64,000 nt of DNA from Bradyrhizobium yuanmingense. Its GTDB lineage: Bacteria; Pseudomonadota; Alphaproteobacteria; Rhizobiales; Xanthobacteraceae. The stretch covers positions 186,001 to 250,000 of the forward strand of contig NZ_FMAE01000005.1 in the NCBI RefSeq assembly GCF_900094575.1, written 5' to 3'. How positions within the stretch are numbered: the stretch's first letter is position 1; each line of letters begins with the position of its first letter. The notes beneath the pieces are model-generated. The model ran no database searches. It was given only the letters and a program-made list of their open reading frames with translations, and was not told the DNA's origin. Shown here piece by piece: positions 8,257-16,403 of the stretch. The position numbers and the translations under genes were made by a program.

Positions 8257-8406
8257 CTAGTGCAACACGCGAGCGGCTTCGGCGAGCCGGCCCCTTTCTC
8301 TCAGCTCCTCGAGCTCCTCGATCGCGTCCAGCAATCTCACCAGCTCGCGGGCAATATGTGTCAAACCGGACTTGGATTGCTTTAAGATACGAACTCGCTG
8401 TGCCAT
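8257..8406 (-). CDS. 49-residue small helical protein
   Basis: The long minus frame here runs back through the tRNA gene and is not real as a whole. Its distal part, from ATG 8406, has a good ribosome-binding site (GGAGG, 9 nt upstream) and encodes MAQRVRILKQSKSGLTHIAR followed by an acidic/leucine helix (LVRLLDAIEELEELRERGRL). The heptad-like leucines suggest a helical hairpin or coiled coil. Function unknown. Confidence 0.45.
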   Translation of the reverse strand: MAQRVRILKQSKSGLTHIARELVRLLDAIEELEELRERGRLAEAARVLH

Positions 8407-8484
8407 CGGTGCACGCCTCCATGGTCGGGCACGTCCAATTGGCAAGGAGCGTGCCAGCCCACGAGGGGAACTTATGGCGATTTC

Positions 8485-8574
8485 TGGCGGAAGGGGTGGG
8501 ATTCGAACCCACGGTACCCTTGCGGGCACGCCGGTTTTCAAGACCGGTGCCTTAAACCACTCGGCCACCCTTCC
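8485..8574 (-). tRNA. tRNA-Ser (anticodon UGA)
   Basis: A 90-nt class II tRNA reads from 8574 down to 8485. The acceptor arm GGAAGGG pairs with CCCTTCC, the encoded 3' end is GCCA, and the T-arm is GTGGGTTCGAATCCCAC. The anticodon stem CCGGT/ACCGG encloses loop CTTGAAA, giving anticodon TGA. The long variable arm (GTGCCCGCAAGGGTAC) is typical of tRNA-Ser. It decodes UCA and, by wobble, other UCN codons. Confidence 0.95.
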
Positions 8575-8693
8575 AGTCCCGGGAATGGGTGTCGCTTAAC
8601 GTAGTCGACCGCGCAAGGCAACGCCAAGTTGGCGCAAGTGCTCAAACCTTTGCCGGCCGGAGCGCGGCGCGTTCCTTTTCCTGCACAACCTGT

Positions 8694-9038
8694 CTAGCTC
8701 TTCGGGCAATCAACCAGGACGGCACTCCGGATGTACTTGGTCCCCTGCCGGTCGCTGACGTTGCGCCCGAATTGAGGGCTGTAGTTCAGGTCGTAGCGGC
8801 ACCCTGCCTGCATTGCCTTGTAGATCGCGCCCCGTTCGATCACGTAACTCCCTTGTGGGAGCGTCTTGAGGCGGACCTGTGTGATGGTCTGCTCCTGGCC
8901 GTGGTCCGGGCCGAGATAGGTAACGCGATCGGTCGAGCCGACCGACCAGACCACCGCAACTGCGCACATCAGTGAAACGGCGAAAGCAGCGACCAGCCCG
9001 AGTTGCGGTCGCTCGACGGAGTCCAGAAACGAGCTCAT
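8694..9038 (-). CDS. membrane-anchored hypothetical protein, 114 aa
   Basis: An N-terminal membrane segment (GLVAAFAVSLMCAVAVVWSV, residues about 14-33) is followed by a periplasmic-looking domain with two Cys residues (AGCRYDLNYSPQFG and the C-terminal LVDCPKS), possibly a disulfide pair. I recognise no named family. It stands alone between the tRNA-Ser gene and the next secreted protein. Confidence 0.65.
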   Translation of the reverse strand: MSSFLDSVERPQLGLVAAFAVSLMCAVAVVWSVGSTDRVTYLGPDHGQEQTITQVRLKTLPQGSYVIERGAIYKAMQAGCRYDLNYSPQFGRNVSDRQGTKYIRSAVLVDCPKS

Positions 9039-9160
9039 GCCGTTTCGTGTCGTTCCGGGCCTTGCGGTTCAAAGGCTCCCTCACCTTTGCGTCGCGCAAT
9101 AGAAAGCGCGGCGCCCCGCGAAGAGCGCCGTCCTGAAATTCTTTGTTGTTTGCGTCTAGC

Positions 9161-9535
9161 TCAGTAGCCGCAGGACGCGCAGTTCATCTGCACCGGGGCG
9201 TAATAGGAATAACCCGGCGAGACCATCTCGACGCGCTGCCGGGTGGCGTATTGCGGCGGGATGCGCTCGTACTGGACGCTGGGCGGCGCGACCATCACGG
9301 TCTGCGGCACCATCACGGTGCGGTACTGCGCCGGCGTGCGGTGCGCGACCACGGAGCCGGGCGAGACCATCACGGTCTCGTCGACGGTGCGGTATTGCGG
9401 CGGCACATATTGTTGCTGGTAGCAGGTCGTGCACGGCGGCGGCGTGTAGCAATTGTAGCAGCCGGCGGAGGCCGCGCCCGTCATGGAAATGGCGGCGACG
9501 GCCGTTGAGAAAACGACAGCGAGAGTACGAGACAT
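9161..9535 (-). CDS. secreted Tyr/Pro/Cys-rich repeat protein
   Basis: 124 residues with a typical signal peptide (MSRTLAVVFSTAVAAISMTG then AASA). The mature protein opens with a Cys/Pro cluster (GCYNCYTPPPCTTCYQQQY) and ends NCASCGY. The middle carries degenerate repeats around PPQYRTV...TVMVSPGSV and PAQYRTV...TVMVAPPSV. This low-complexity pattern suggests a structural envelope or surface protein; the Cys clusters could bind metal or form disulfides. No enzymatic motif is visible. Confidence 0.7.
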   Translation of the reverse strand: MSRTLAVVFSTAVAAISMTGAASAGCYNCYTPPPCTTCYQQQYVPPQYRTVDETVMVSPGSVVAHRTPAQYRTVMVPQTVMVAPPSVQYERIPPQYATRQRVEMVSPGYSYYAPVQMNCASCGY

Positions 9536-9799
9536 TGCGGTGGTGCCCCAGTTGCCCGAAACGGATCTGCGAAGGTCGCGGGAGTATACGGCGCAAAACC
9601 TTGCCTTGCCGAACTTCGTCGAGGCATCCTTAATGCGAACGATCGATCGCGGCGGAGCGGTAAGAACTCATTGACCACGCGCATTAACGCGCGGGAGGTT
9701 TGCGCGGGGGTGCGCATGACAGCGAGTCCGCGATCGGACATCGCCGCGGCACTCGTTCGAGCATAATTTGCAGTTCATCCTCGTTCCATGTTCGAGCTT

Positions 9800-10117
9800 T
9801 CAACGCCTCGCTGCTCTTTCCAGAAACTCCAACAGCGAGGGATCGGTCTCCTCGAGTTCGACGAAGCGACGGCGCAGCTCATCGGCGATTTCAGCGGTGG
9901 CATCGCGCGACCATCCCTCCGCGGTATTGAAGGCCACGATACGTGCGGGATGGAGATATTGCCCTTCGGCGAGATGTCTGAGCAGGGTCGCACGATTGGC
10001 GTCCTCCTCGGCCGTCTCGCACCAAGCCCGGCCCAGGCGGCGGCCGAAATCATCGAGCACAAGATAGACGTCCCGGTCTGTCGTGATTTGCGGCACGAGT
10101 GATGGAGAATGACTCAT
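9800..10117 (-). CDS. conserved hypothetical protein, 105 aa
   Basis: The start at 10117 (MSHSPSLVPQITTDRDVYLV) has GGAGTTAG just upstream and matches the beginning of a family I recall from Bradyrhizobium with the signature DVYLVLDDFGRRLGRAW. The rest is acidic and helical, with a C-terminal ELRRRFVELEETDPSLLEFL. It is probably cytosolic and of unknown function. Its upstream region contains the exceptional AT-rich tract at 10226-10270. Confidence 0.7.
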   Translation of the reverse strand: MSHSPSLVPQITTDRDVYLVLDDFGRRLGRAWCETAEEDANRATLLRHLAEGQYLHPARIVAFNTAEGWSRDATAEIADELRRRFVELEETDPSLLEFLERAARR

Positions 10118-10507
10118 GGCTAACTCCGCTATTGGCAATCCGAACCTTTGCGGACGAACCTCGATACGGCGACCGCCTCGGCTGGATTCGGAAAAATGGA
10201 TTTCGACGATTTTTCTTAGGATGACACGATTAAATAAAAATAAAAACAAAATTAATAAAAATTAAATAGCAAAATGTGGACAATGCACTAAGTTGATGAT
10301 GCCTGGCGGGCGAGCCCGCACGTCGGGTGCCCACTGAGCAAACGGCTCCCGCTCCCACCCCAACCAGCCCCACGCCCTAGGGAGGCGGGGGCCGTTCTTT
10401 CCCAATCTCCGTTCCGGCTACTTCCTGCAACGGCGCATCTGGGTGGTCGCACGGAGCCGCGAGGCGTTCCGAAGATCGCCGATCCAGCCCAGTGGCGCCG
10501 ATGCCGC
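10118..10507. other. intergenic region with an extreme AT-rich tract
   Basis: The 390-nt gap between ilvD and the small gene at 9800-10117 is mostly ordinary GC-rich sequence, but 10226-10270 is almost entirely A and T with poly-A-like runs. It lies about 110-150 nt upstream of the start at 10117. The GC-rich half next to ilvD holds an imperfect hairpin (10340-10395) without a clear T-run. Confidence 0.5.
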
Positions 10508-12358
10508 CTACTTCGGACGCCGCTTGACCTCGCGCACCGCACCGCGCGCGGCGCTGGTGGTGAGCGCGGCGTAAGCCTGCAGCGCGGTCGAGACGTTGCG
10601 CTTGCGGCCTTGCGCCTGCCAGGCGGCATCGCCCTTCGCCTCCTCCGCGGCGCGGCGCTTGGCGAGCTCCTCGTCGGAGACCTCGAGGCTGATGCTGCGG
10701 TTCGGGATGTCGATGGCGATGATGTCGCCCGTCCGCACCAGACCGATATTGCCGCCTTCGGCGGCCTCCGGCGACAGATGGCCGATCGACAGGCCGGAGG
10801 AGCCGCCGGAGAAGCGGCCGTCGGTGACGAGCGCGCAGGCTTTGCCGAGGCCCATCGATTTCAGATAGCTGGTCGGATACAGCATCTCCTGCATGCCGGG
10901 GCCGCCGCGCGGGCCTTCATAGATGATGACCACGACCTCGCCGGCGACGACCTTGCCGCCCAAGATGCCTTCGACCGCCGCGTCCTGGCTTTCGAACACG
11001 CGCGCGGGGCCGGAGAATTTCAGGATCGAGGCGTCGACGCCGGCGGTCTTCACGATGCAGCCGTCCTGCGCGAGATTGCCGTAGAGCACGGCGAGACCGC
11101 CGTCCTTGCTGAAGGCGTGCGCGAGATCGCGCACGACGCCCTTCTCGCGGTCGGCGTCGAGCTCGTCGTAGCGGCGCTCCTGGCTGAAGGCGACTTGCGT
11201 GGGGATGCCGCCGGGCGAAGCGCGATAGAAGGTCCGGACCGTCTCACTCTTGGTGCGCTTGATGTCCCAGCGCTCCAGCGCCTCGTTCATGGTCGGCGCG
11301 TGCACGGTCGAGACCGAAGTGTCGATCAGCCCGGCGCGGTCGAGCTCGCCGAGGATGCCCATGATGCCGCCGGCACGGTGCACGTCCTCGACATGCACGT
11401 CGGCAACGGAAGGCGCGACCTTGCAGAGCACGGGCACGCGGCGCGACAGACGGTCGATGTCCTTCATGGTGAAGGCGACCTGCCCCTCATGGGCGGCGGC
11501 CAAGAGATGCAGCACGGTGTTGGTCGAGCCGCCCATCGCGATGTCGAGCGTCATCGCGTTTTCGAACGCCTTGAAATTCGCGATGTTGCGCGGCAGCACG
11601 GATGCATCGTCCTGCTCGTAATAACGGCGGACCAGATCGACGATGGTGTGACCGGCCTCGACGAACAGGCGCTTGCGGTCGGCATGGGTTGCGACCACCG
11701 AGCCGTTGCCGGGCAGCGCGAGGCCCAGCGCCTCAGTCAGGCAGTTCATGGAATTGGCGGTGAACATGCCCGAGCAGGAGCCGCAGGTCGGGCACGCCGA
11801 GCGCTCGATCACCTTGACGTCCTCGTCGCTGACCTTGCTATCGGCGGCGGCCACCATGGCGTCGATGAGGTCGACCGCCTTGGTCTTGCCGGCCAGCTTG
11901 ACCTTGCCGGCCTCCATCGGCCCGCCCGAGACGAACACGGCGGGGATGTTGAGCCTGAGCGCGGCCATCAGCATGCCGGGCGTGATCTTGTCGCAATTGG
12001 AGATGCAGACGAGGCCGTCGGCGCAATGCGCGTTGGCCATGTACTCGACGCTGTCTGCGATCAACTCGCGCGACGGCAGGCTGTAGAGCATGCCGTCATG
12101 GCCCATGGCGATGCCGTCGTCGACCGCGATGGTGTTGAATTCCTTGGCGACGCCGCCGGCCTGCTCGATCTCGCGTGCCACGAGCTGGCCGAGGTCCTTC
12201 AGATGCACGTGGCCCGGCACGAACTGGGTGAAGGAGTTGACCACCGCGATGATCGGCTTGCCGAAATCGGCGTCCTTCATGCCCGTCGCGCGCCAGAGGC
12301 CGCGGGCGCCCGCCATGTTGCGGCCGTGGGTGGTGGTGCGGGAGCGATAGGCTGGCAT
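10508..12358 (-). CDS. ilvD: dihydroxy-acid dehydratase
   Basis: 616 residues from the ATG at 12358 (MPAYRSRTTTHGRNMAGARG), the same length as the well-studied enterobacterial enzyme; the in-frame ATG at 12457 adds non-conserved sequence. Characteristic segments are SNCDKITPGMLMA, which carries one iron-sulfur Cys, ACPTCGSCSGMFTANSMNCL, with two further conserved Cys, and GPRGGPGMQEML with GRFSGGSSGLSIGHLSPEAA near the C-terminus. It dehydrates 2,3-dihydroxy-acids to 2-oxo-acids in valine, isoleucine and pantothenate synthesis. It appears monocistronic, so it is not co-transcribed with other ilv genes here. Confidence 0.97.
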   Translation of the reverse strand: MPAYRSRTTTHGRNMAGARGLWRATGMKDADFGKPIIAVVNSFTQFVPGHVHLKDLGQLVAREIEQAGGVAKEFNTIAVDDGIAMGHDGMLYSLPSRELIADSVEYMANAHCADGLVCISNCDKITPGMLMAALRLNIPAVFVSGGPMEAGKVKLAGKTKAVDLIDAMVAAADSKVSDEDVKVIERSACPTCGSCSGMFTANSMNCLTEALGLALPGNGSVVATHADRKRLFVEAGHTIVDLVRRYYEQDDASVLPRNIANFKAFENAMTLDIAMGGSTNTVLHLLAAAHEGQVAFTMKDIDRLSRRVPVLCKVAPSVADVHVEDVHRAGGIMGILGELDRAGLIDTSVSTVHAPTMNEALERWDIKRTKSETVRTFYRASPGGIPTQVAFSQERRYDELDADREKGVVRDLAHAFSKDGGLAVLYGNLAQDGCIVKTAGVDASILKFSGPARVFESQDAAVEGILGGKVVAGEVVVIIYEGPRGGPGMQEMLYPTSYLKSMGLGKACALVTDGRFSGGSSGLSIGHLSPEAAEGGNIGLVRTGDIIAIDIPNRSISLEVSDEELAKRRAAEEAKGDAAWQAQGRKRNVSTALQAYAALTTSAARGAVREVKRRPK

Positions 12359-12520
12359 GGCGGTTTCCGTCCTCGGGTTTGCGTCGGCCGGGGCGGGAAA
12401 ATGTGGAGCCACCTCAGGCCTTTCCGGCCGGATAGCGCACGGACCCGGCGGGCGCAACGGGAACTTGGGTCGGACAGGGCTCCCCTGCTCCCGGCGCGGG
12501 GGGCTCGTCGCTCACTCTCT

Positions 12521-12626
12521 GTCATTCCGGGGCGATGCGCAGCATCGAACCCGGAATCCATCGGGCGGCAGCACCCGCGGGACAATGGATTCCGGGTTCG
12601 CGCCTTTCGGCGCGCCCCGGAATGAC
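12521..12626. repeat. palindromic intergenic repeat (ATTCCGGGGC type)
   Basis: A 106-bp imperfect palindrome. The outer arms GTCATTCCGGGGCG and CGCCCCGGAATGAC are inverted copies, and inside them AACCCGGAATCCAT pairs with ATGGATTCCGGGTT. This is the common Bradyrhizobium/Rhodopseudomonas intergenic repeat type, as I recall. It sits between the ilvD promoter and the 3' end of the peptide ABC operon. Confidence 0.85.
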
Positions 12627-12649
12627 GGCGGGGGGCGTCGGAGCCCCTA

Positions 12650-13510
12650 TTACAGCGTCGGATCGAGCCGATCGCGCAGCCAGTCGCCGATCACCGACAC
12701 GGCCAGCGTGGTCACTACGATGGTCGTCGCCGGCGCCAGCATGATCCAGGGGGCGCGGGTCAGATATTCCCGGCCGTAGCCGACCATGTTGCCGAGGCTG
12801 GTCATCGGCGGCTGCACGCCGAGGCCGAGGAAGGACAGGCCTGACTCCATCAGGATCACCTCGGGGAACACGAGCGTGGTCGAGACGATCAAGGTCGAGG
12901 CGATGTTGGGCAGGATGTGCCGGAGGTAGATCCGCGACGGCGTCGCCCCTAGCTGGCGGACGGCAGCGGCGTAGCCCTGCGCATTGGCGGAGATGGCAAG
13001 GCCCCGCGCGATGCGGGCGTAGCGCTCCCAGCCGAACAGGCCCATCAGCCCGACCAAGAGCGGCAACGAGTTGCCGAAGAAGGCGAGCACGGCCAGCGCC
13101 ATGATCAGGAAGGGCATGCTGGCCTGGAAGTCGGTCAGCATCAGCACGAGCTGCTCGACGAACCCACGAAAATGCGCGGCGAGGAAGCCGAGGGTGGTCC
13201 CGACCACGGCCGAGATTGCGGTCGCGCCGAACGCGATCAGGAGCGAGATGCGGATCGAGACGAGCAGCCGCGACAGCACGTCCCGGCCAAGCTCGTCGGT
13301 GCCGAGCCAGTGCGCGGCATTGCCGGGCGCAGCAAGCCGGTTGCGCAGGTCGAGCTGCGTGAAGCCGTAAGGCGCGATCTTCTCCGCAAAGGCCGCGATC
13401 AGCAGCATCGCGACGATCCAACTGATTGCCAGCGCGACCGAGACCGGAATGGCCGGCAGGCTGATGCGGCGTGAAAGCGCCTTGGTCTCCTTCAGCGTCG
13501 CGTCGGTCAT
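12650..13510 (-). CDS. peptide-type ABC transporter permease (DppC-like)
   Basis: 286 residues. The N-terminal helix (VALAISWIVAMLLIAAF) and the family segment WLGTDELGRDVLSRLLVSIR identify an OppC/DppC-type permease. The EAA loop appears as AAAVRQLGATPSRIYLRHIL before the last helices, and ESGLSFLGLGVQPP is also diagnostic. It forms the membrane channel with the DppB-like partner upstream, which it overlaps by 4 nt (ATGA). Last gene of the operon. Confidence 0.92.
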   Translation of the reverse strand: MTDATLKETKALSRRISLPAIPVSVALAISWIVAMLLIAAFAEKIAPYGFTQLDLRNRLAAPGNAAHWLGTDELGRDVLSRLLVSIRISLLIAFGATAISAVVGTTLGFLAAHFRGFVEQLVLMLTDFQASMPFLIMALAVLAFFGNSLPLLVGLMGLFGWERYARIARGLAISANAQGYAAAVRQLGATPSRIYLRHILPNIASTLIVSTTLVFPEVILMESGLSFLGLGVQPPMTSLGNMVGYGREYLTRAPWIMLAPATTIVVTTLAVSVIGDWLRDRLDPTL

Positions 13511-14436
13511 GCGTGCGCTCCTTTGCTGCGCAGGCGCGGGTCGAGGAAGCCGTAGAGGAAGTCGACGATCAGATTGGACGTCACCATGGTCATCGCAACC
13601 AGCAGCAGGATGCATTGCACGACCGCGAGATCGCGGTTGGCAACCGCAACGACGAGAAGCCGCCCTACTCCCGGCCAGGCGAACACGCTCTCGACCACGA
13701 CCGCGCCTGCGATCAGCGTGCCCACCATGAAGCCGAGGATAGTCACGGTCGGGATCGCTGCATTCGGCAGCGCATGCGAGGTCACCACCTTGCGCCACGG
13801 CACGCCTTTTGCGGATGCGGTGCGGATATAGGGCTGGCCCAGCACCTCCAGCATGGCGCTGCGGGTGAAGCGCGCCAGCACCGCCGCGCCGCCGAGGCTG
13901 AGCGTTGCGATCGGCAGGATGGCGTGGCGCCAGCTGTCCTGCCCGCCCGAAGGGAGCCAGCCCAGCTGCACGGCGAAGATCAGCACCAGCAGCAGCGCGA
14001 GCACGAAGCTCGGCACGGTAAAGCCCGCGACCGCCGTCATCATCACGGCGCGGTCGATTCCCGAGCCGCGATGCAGCGCGGCGTAGATGCCGGCGGAAAT
14101 GCCGAGCGCCACCTTGAAGAAGAACGCCGGCAGGGTCAGCGCCAGCGTTGCCGGGATGCGTTCCAGCACCAGCTCTATCGCGGGCCGGCCGTCGCGCATG
14201 GAGCGGCCGAGCTCGCCCTTGGCGATGGCGCCGAAATAATCGAAATATTGAGCCCAGATCGGGTCATCGAGGCCCCAAGCCTTGCGGAATGCCGCGAGCA
14301 CCTCCGGCGGCGCCTCCGGTCCCAGGATCATCAGTGCGGGATCGCCTGACAGCCGCAACACGATGAAGGCGAAGGTCACGACGAGCACGATCGTGAGCGC
14401 GGCGCGTCCGATCCGAATAGCGAAATAACGTCCCAT
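13507..14436 (-). CDS. peptide-type ABC transporter permease (DppB-like)
   Basis: 309 residues starting MGRYFAIRIGRAALTIVLVV, the usual OppB/DppB opening helix, followed by LRLSGDPALMILGPEAPPEV and AQYFDYFGAIAKGELGRSM, both family hallmarks. The EAA loop is RTASAKGVPWRKVVTSHALP, then FAWPGVGRLLVVAVANRDL. The start at 14436 overlaps the stop of the upstream ATPase by one base; the much longer minus frame through to 15165 is shadow of the ATPase gene. Confidence 0.92.
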   Translation of the reverse strand: MGRYFAIRIGRAALTIVLVVTFAFIVLRLSGDPALMILGPEAPPEVLAAFRKAWGLDDPIWAQYFDYFGAIAKGELGRSMRDGRPAIELVLERIPATLALTLPAFFFKVALGISAGIYAALHRGSGIDRAVMMTAVAGFTVPSFVLALLLVLIFAVQLGWLPSGGQDSWRHAILPIATLSLGGAAVLARFTRSAMLEVLGQPYIRTASAKGVPWRKVVTSHALPNAAIPTVTILGFMVGTLIAGAVVVESVFAWPGVGRLLVVAVANRDLAVVQCILLLVAMTMVTSNLIVDFLYGFLDPRLRSKGAHA

Positions 14437-15422
14437 CAGGCGGCGTCCCGTGTCGCAGCGCCGGTGACGAGATGGCAGGCGACCTGCCGGTCGCCGCCGA
14501 CGGCGGACAGCGCCGGCACCTCGCTCGCGCAGCGCGCGACGGCGCGCGGACAGCGCGGATGGAAGGCGCAGCCCGTGGGGCGCGCGGCCGGATTCGGCGG
14601 ATCGCCCGACAGCACGATCCGGCCCGCACTGCGGCGGCCCGGCGCGGGCGAGGCCGAGACCAGCGCCTGGGTGTAAGGATGCTCGGGCCGCGCGAACAGA
14701 TCGTCCGCGCTGCCGATCTCGACGATGCGGCCGAGATACATCACGGCGACGACGTTGCTGATCTGCCTGACGACGCGCAGATCGTGGCTGATGAAGAGCA
14801 GCGTCAGCGACAGCTGCGCCTGCAGATCGCAGAGCAGGTTCACCACCTGGGCCTGGATCGAAACGTCGAGCGCGCTGACCGGCTCGTCGCAGACCAGGAA
14901 ATCCGGCTTGGTGGCCAGCGCCCGCGCCAGCACGATGCGCTGACGCTGCCCGCCGGAGAGCGCGCCGGGATAGCGCGCACCATGCGCCGGCGTCAGTTCG
15001 ACGGCGTGCAAGAGCTCGCGGACGCGCTCGTCGCGCATCGCAGGCGTGCCGAGGCCGTGAATGTCGAGCGGCTCGCGAATCTGCGTGGCGACCGGCAGCC
15101 GCCGGTCGAGTGCACCGAGCGGATCCTGGAAGATCATCTGCATCCGCGCGCGCTGCGCACGCCACGCCGTTGTCCCAAGCGCGGCCATCGGCTTGCCGTC
15201 GAACCGTACCTCGCCGCTATCAGGCGGCTCGAGGCCGAGCACGATGCGTCCCGTGGTGGATTTGCCCGAACCGGATTCGCCGACGAGACCGAGCGTCTGG
15301 CCCCTTGGAATCGTCAGCGACACGCCATCGACGGCATGCACGGCCGCAGCTCTCCCGAACATTCCGGAGCGCATCGCATAGGTGCGCGAGATCGCGGAGA
15401 CCTCGACCAGCGGCGGACTCAT
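14436..15422 (-). CDS. peptide-type ABC transporter ATPase (DppF/OppF-like)
   Basis: 328-residue ABC ATPase. Walker A GLVGESGSGKSTTGR, signature LSGGQRQRIVLARAL, Walker B FLVCDEPVSALD and the H-loop ISHDLRVVRQIS are all intact. The C-terminal oligopeptide-transporter extension is present (PTGCAFHPRCPRAVARC), whose Cys residues are typical of the family and often ligate an iron-sulfur cluster. Its ATG overlaps the restored-frame stop of the partner ATPase by 4 nt. With an intact domain it may be able to energise the transporter with the damaged partner. Confidence 0.93.
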   Translation of the reverse strand: MSPPLVEVSAISRTYAMRSGMFGRAAAVHAVDGVSLTIPRGQTLGLVGESGSGKSTTGRIVLGLEPPDSGEVRFDGKPMAALGTTAWRAQRARMQMIFQDPLGALDRRLPVATQIREPLDIHGLGTPAMRDERVRELLHAVELTPAHGARYPGALSGGQRQRIVLARALATKPDFLVCDEPVSALDVSIQAQVVNLLCDLQAQLSLTLLFISHDLRVVRQISNVVAVMYLGRIVEIGSADDLFARPEHPYTQALVSASPAPGRRSAGRIVLSGDPPNPAARPTGCAFHPRCPRAVARCASEVPALSAVGGDRQVACHLVTGAATRDAA

Positions 15423-16401
15423 TCGGCGGCCATCCCGAGCAGCGCGCGGCGCGAGGTCTCGGCGCGGACGCAGGCCACGCTGCGGTCATCCGCGATCGGC
15501 GCCAGCGTCGGCGCCGCAAGGCCGCATGCTTCCGCGACCAGCGCGCAGCGCGGCGCGAAGGCGCACCCCCCGGGCATGTGCGCGGGATCGGCACCGTGCC
15601 GGGAATGGCGGTGAGGCGCCGCCGCGGACCATCGAGCGGCGGCAGCGCGCCGATCAACCCTTGTGCATAGGGATGCACGGGATCGGCGAACAGCTGGTTG
15701 CTCGGCGCCTGCTCGACGATGCGGCCGGCATACATCACCGCGACGCGGTCGCAATTCTCCGCGACGACGCCGAGGTCGTGGCTGATCAGCACCATGGCCA
15801 TGCCGAGCTCGCGGCGGACCGTGGAGAGCAGCTCCAGGATCTGTGCCTGAATGGTGGCATCGAGCGCAGTGGTCGGCTCGTCCGCGATCAAGAGATCGGG
15901 ATTCCCGGCCAGCGCCATCGCGATCATGATGCGCTGGACCTGGCCGCCGGAGAATTCGTGCGGATAGGCCTCGAGCCGGCGGCCAGCGTCGGGAATGCCG
16001 ACGAGATCAAGCAGCCGCCGCGCCTCCGCCTTCACGGCGTTGCCTTGGAGATCGCGATGCAGCGCCAGCGCTTCGCAAAGCTGCCTGCGGATGGTCAGCA
16101 CCGGGTTGAGCGCGCTCGCCGGATCCTGGAAGATCATGGCGATGCGCCCGCCCCTGACCTGATCGAGCTCGGCGGCCGGCGCGCCGAGAATCTGGCGCCC
16201 GTCGAGCCGCACCGAGCCAGAGACTTGCGCATGGCGCGGCAACAGCCCCAGCGCGGCGAGCCAGGTCACCGATTTGCCGGAGCCGGACTCGCCGACGAGG
16301 CCGACGGCCTCGCCCTTCTGCAAGGCAATGTCGATGCCGCGCAGGACCGGCACGCCATTGAAGCCGACGCGCAAGTCCTCGATGCTGACCAGCGGCTTCA
16401 C
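15419..16401 (-). pseudogene. peptide-type ABC transporter ATPase (DppD-like), frameshifted near its 3' end
   Basis: Walker A (GLVGESGSGKSVTWLAALG), signature (FSGGQVQRIMIAMAL), Walker B (LLIADEPTTALD) and H-loop (ISHDLGVVAEN) are all intact. Near 15588 the frame breaks: the sequence reads GTGCCGATCCC where GTGCCGGATCCC would restore the family-like DPAHMPGGCAFAPRC and a stop at 15419, giving the normal 4-nt ATGA overlap with the next gene. As written, translation continues in the wrong frame to a stop at 15220, about 393 residues, replacing the Cys-containing C-terminal domain. This is either a recent 1-nt deletion or a sequencing error; the nucleotide-binding core is unaffected. Confidence 0.8.
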
Positions 16402-16403
16402 CT

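Noticed and set aside
8257..8568. 103-codon frame running through tRNA-Ser
   Set aside because: The first half is tRNA sequence translated by chance; only the segment from 8406 with its own ribosome-binding site was kept.
10340..10395. Hairpin downstream of ilvD as terminator
   Set aside because: The stem is imperfect and no T-run follows on the minus strand, so evidence is too weak to annotate as a terminator.
10610..12625. Long open frame on the plus strand opposite ilvD (671 codons)
   Set aside because: It is antisense to a certain gene and arises from the third-position GC bias; its composition (Ala/Arg/His/Gly-rich) fits no protein family.
13507..15165. Minus-strand frame fusing an Arg-rich protein to the DppB-like permease
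   Set aside because: The N-terminal part is a shadow of the ATPase gene; the real permease starts at 14436, overlapping the ATPase stop.
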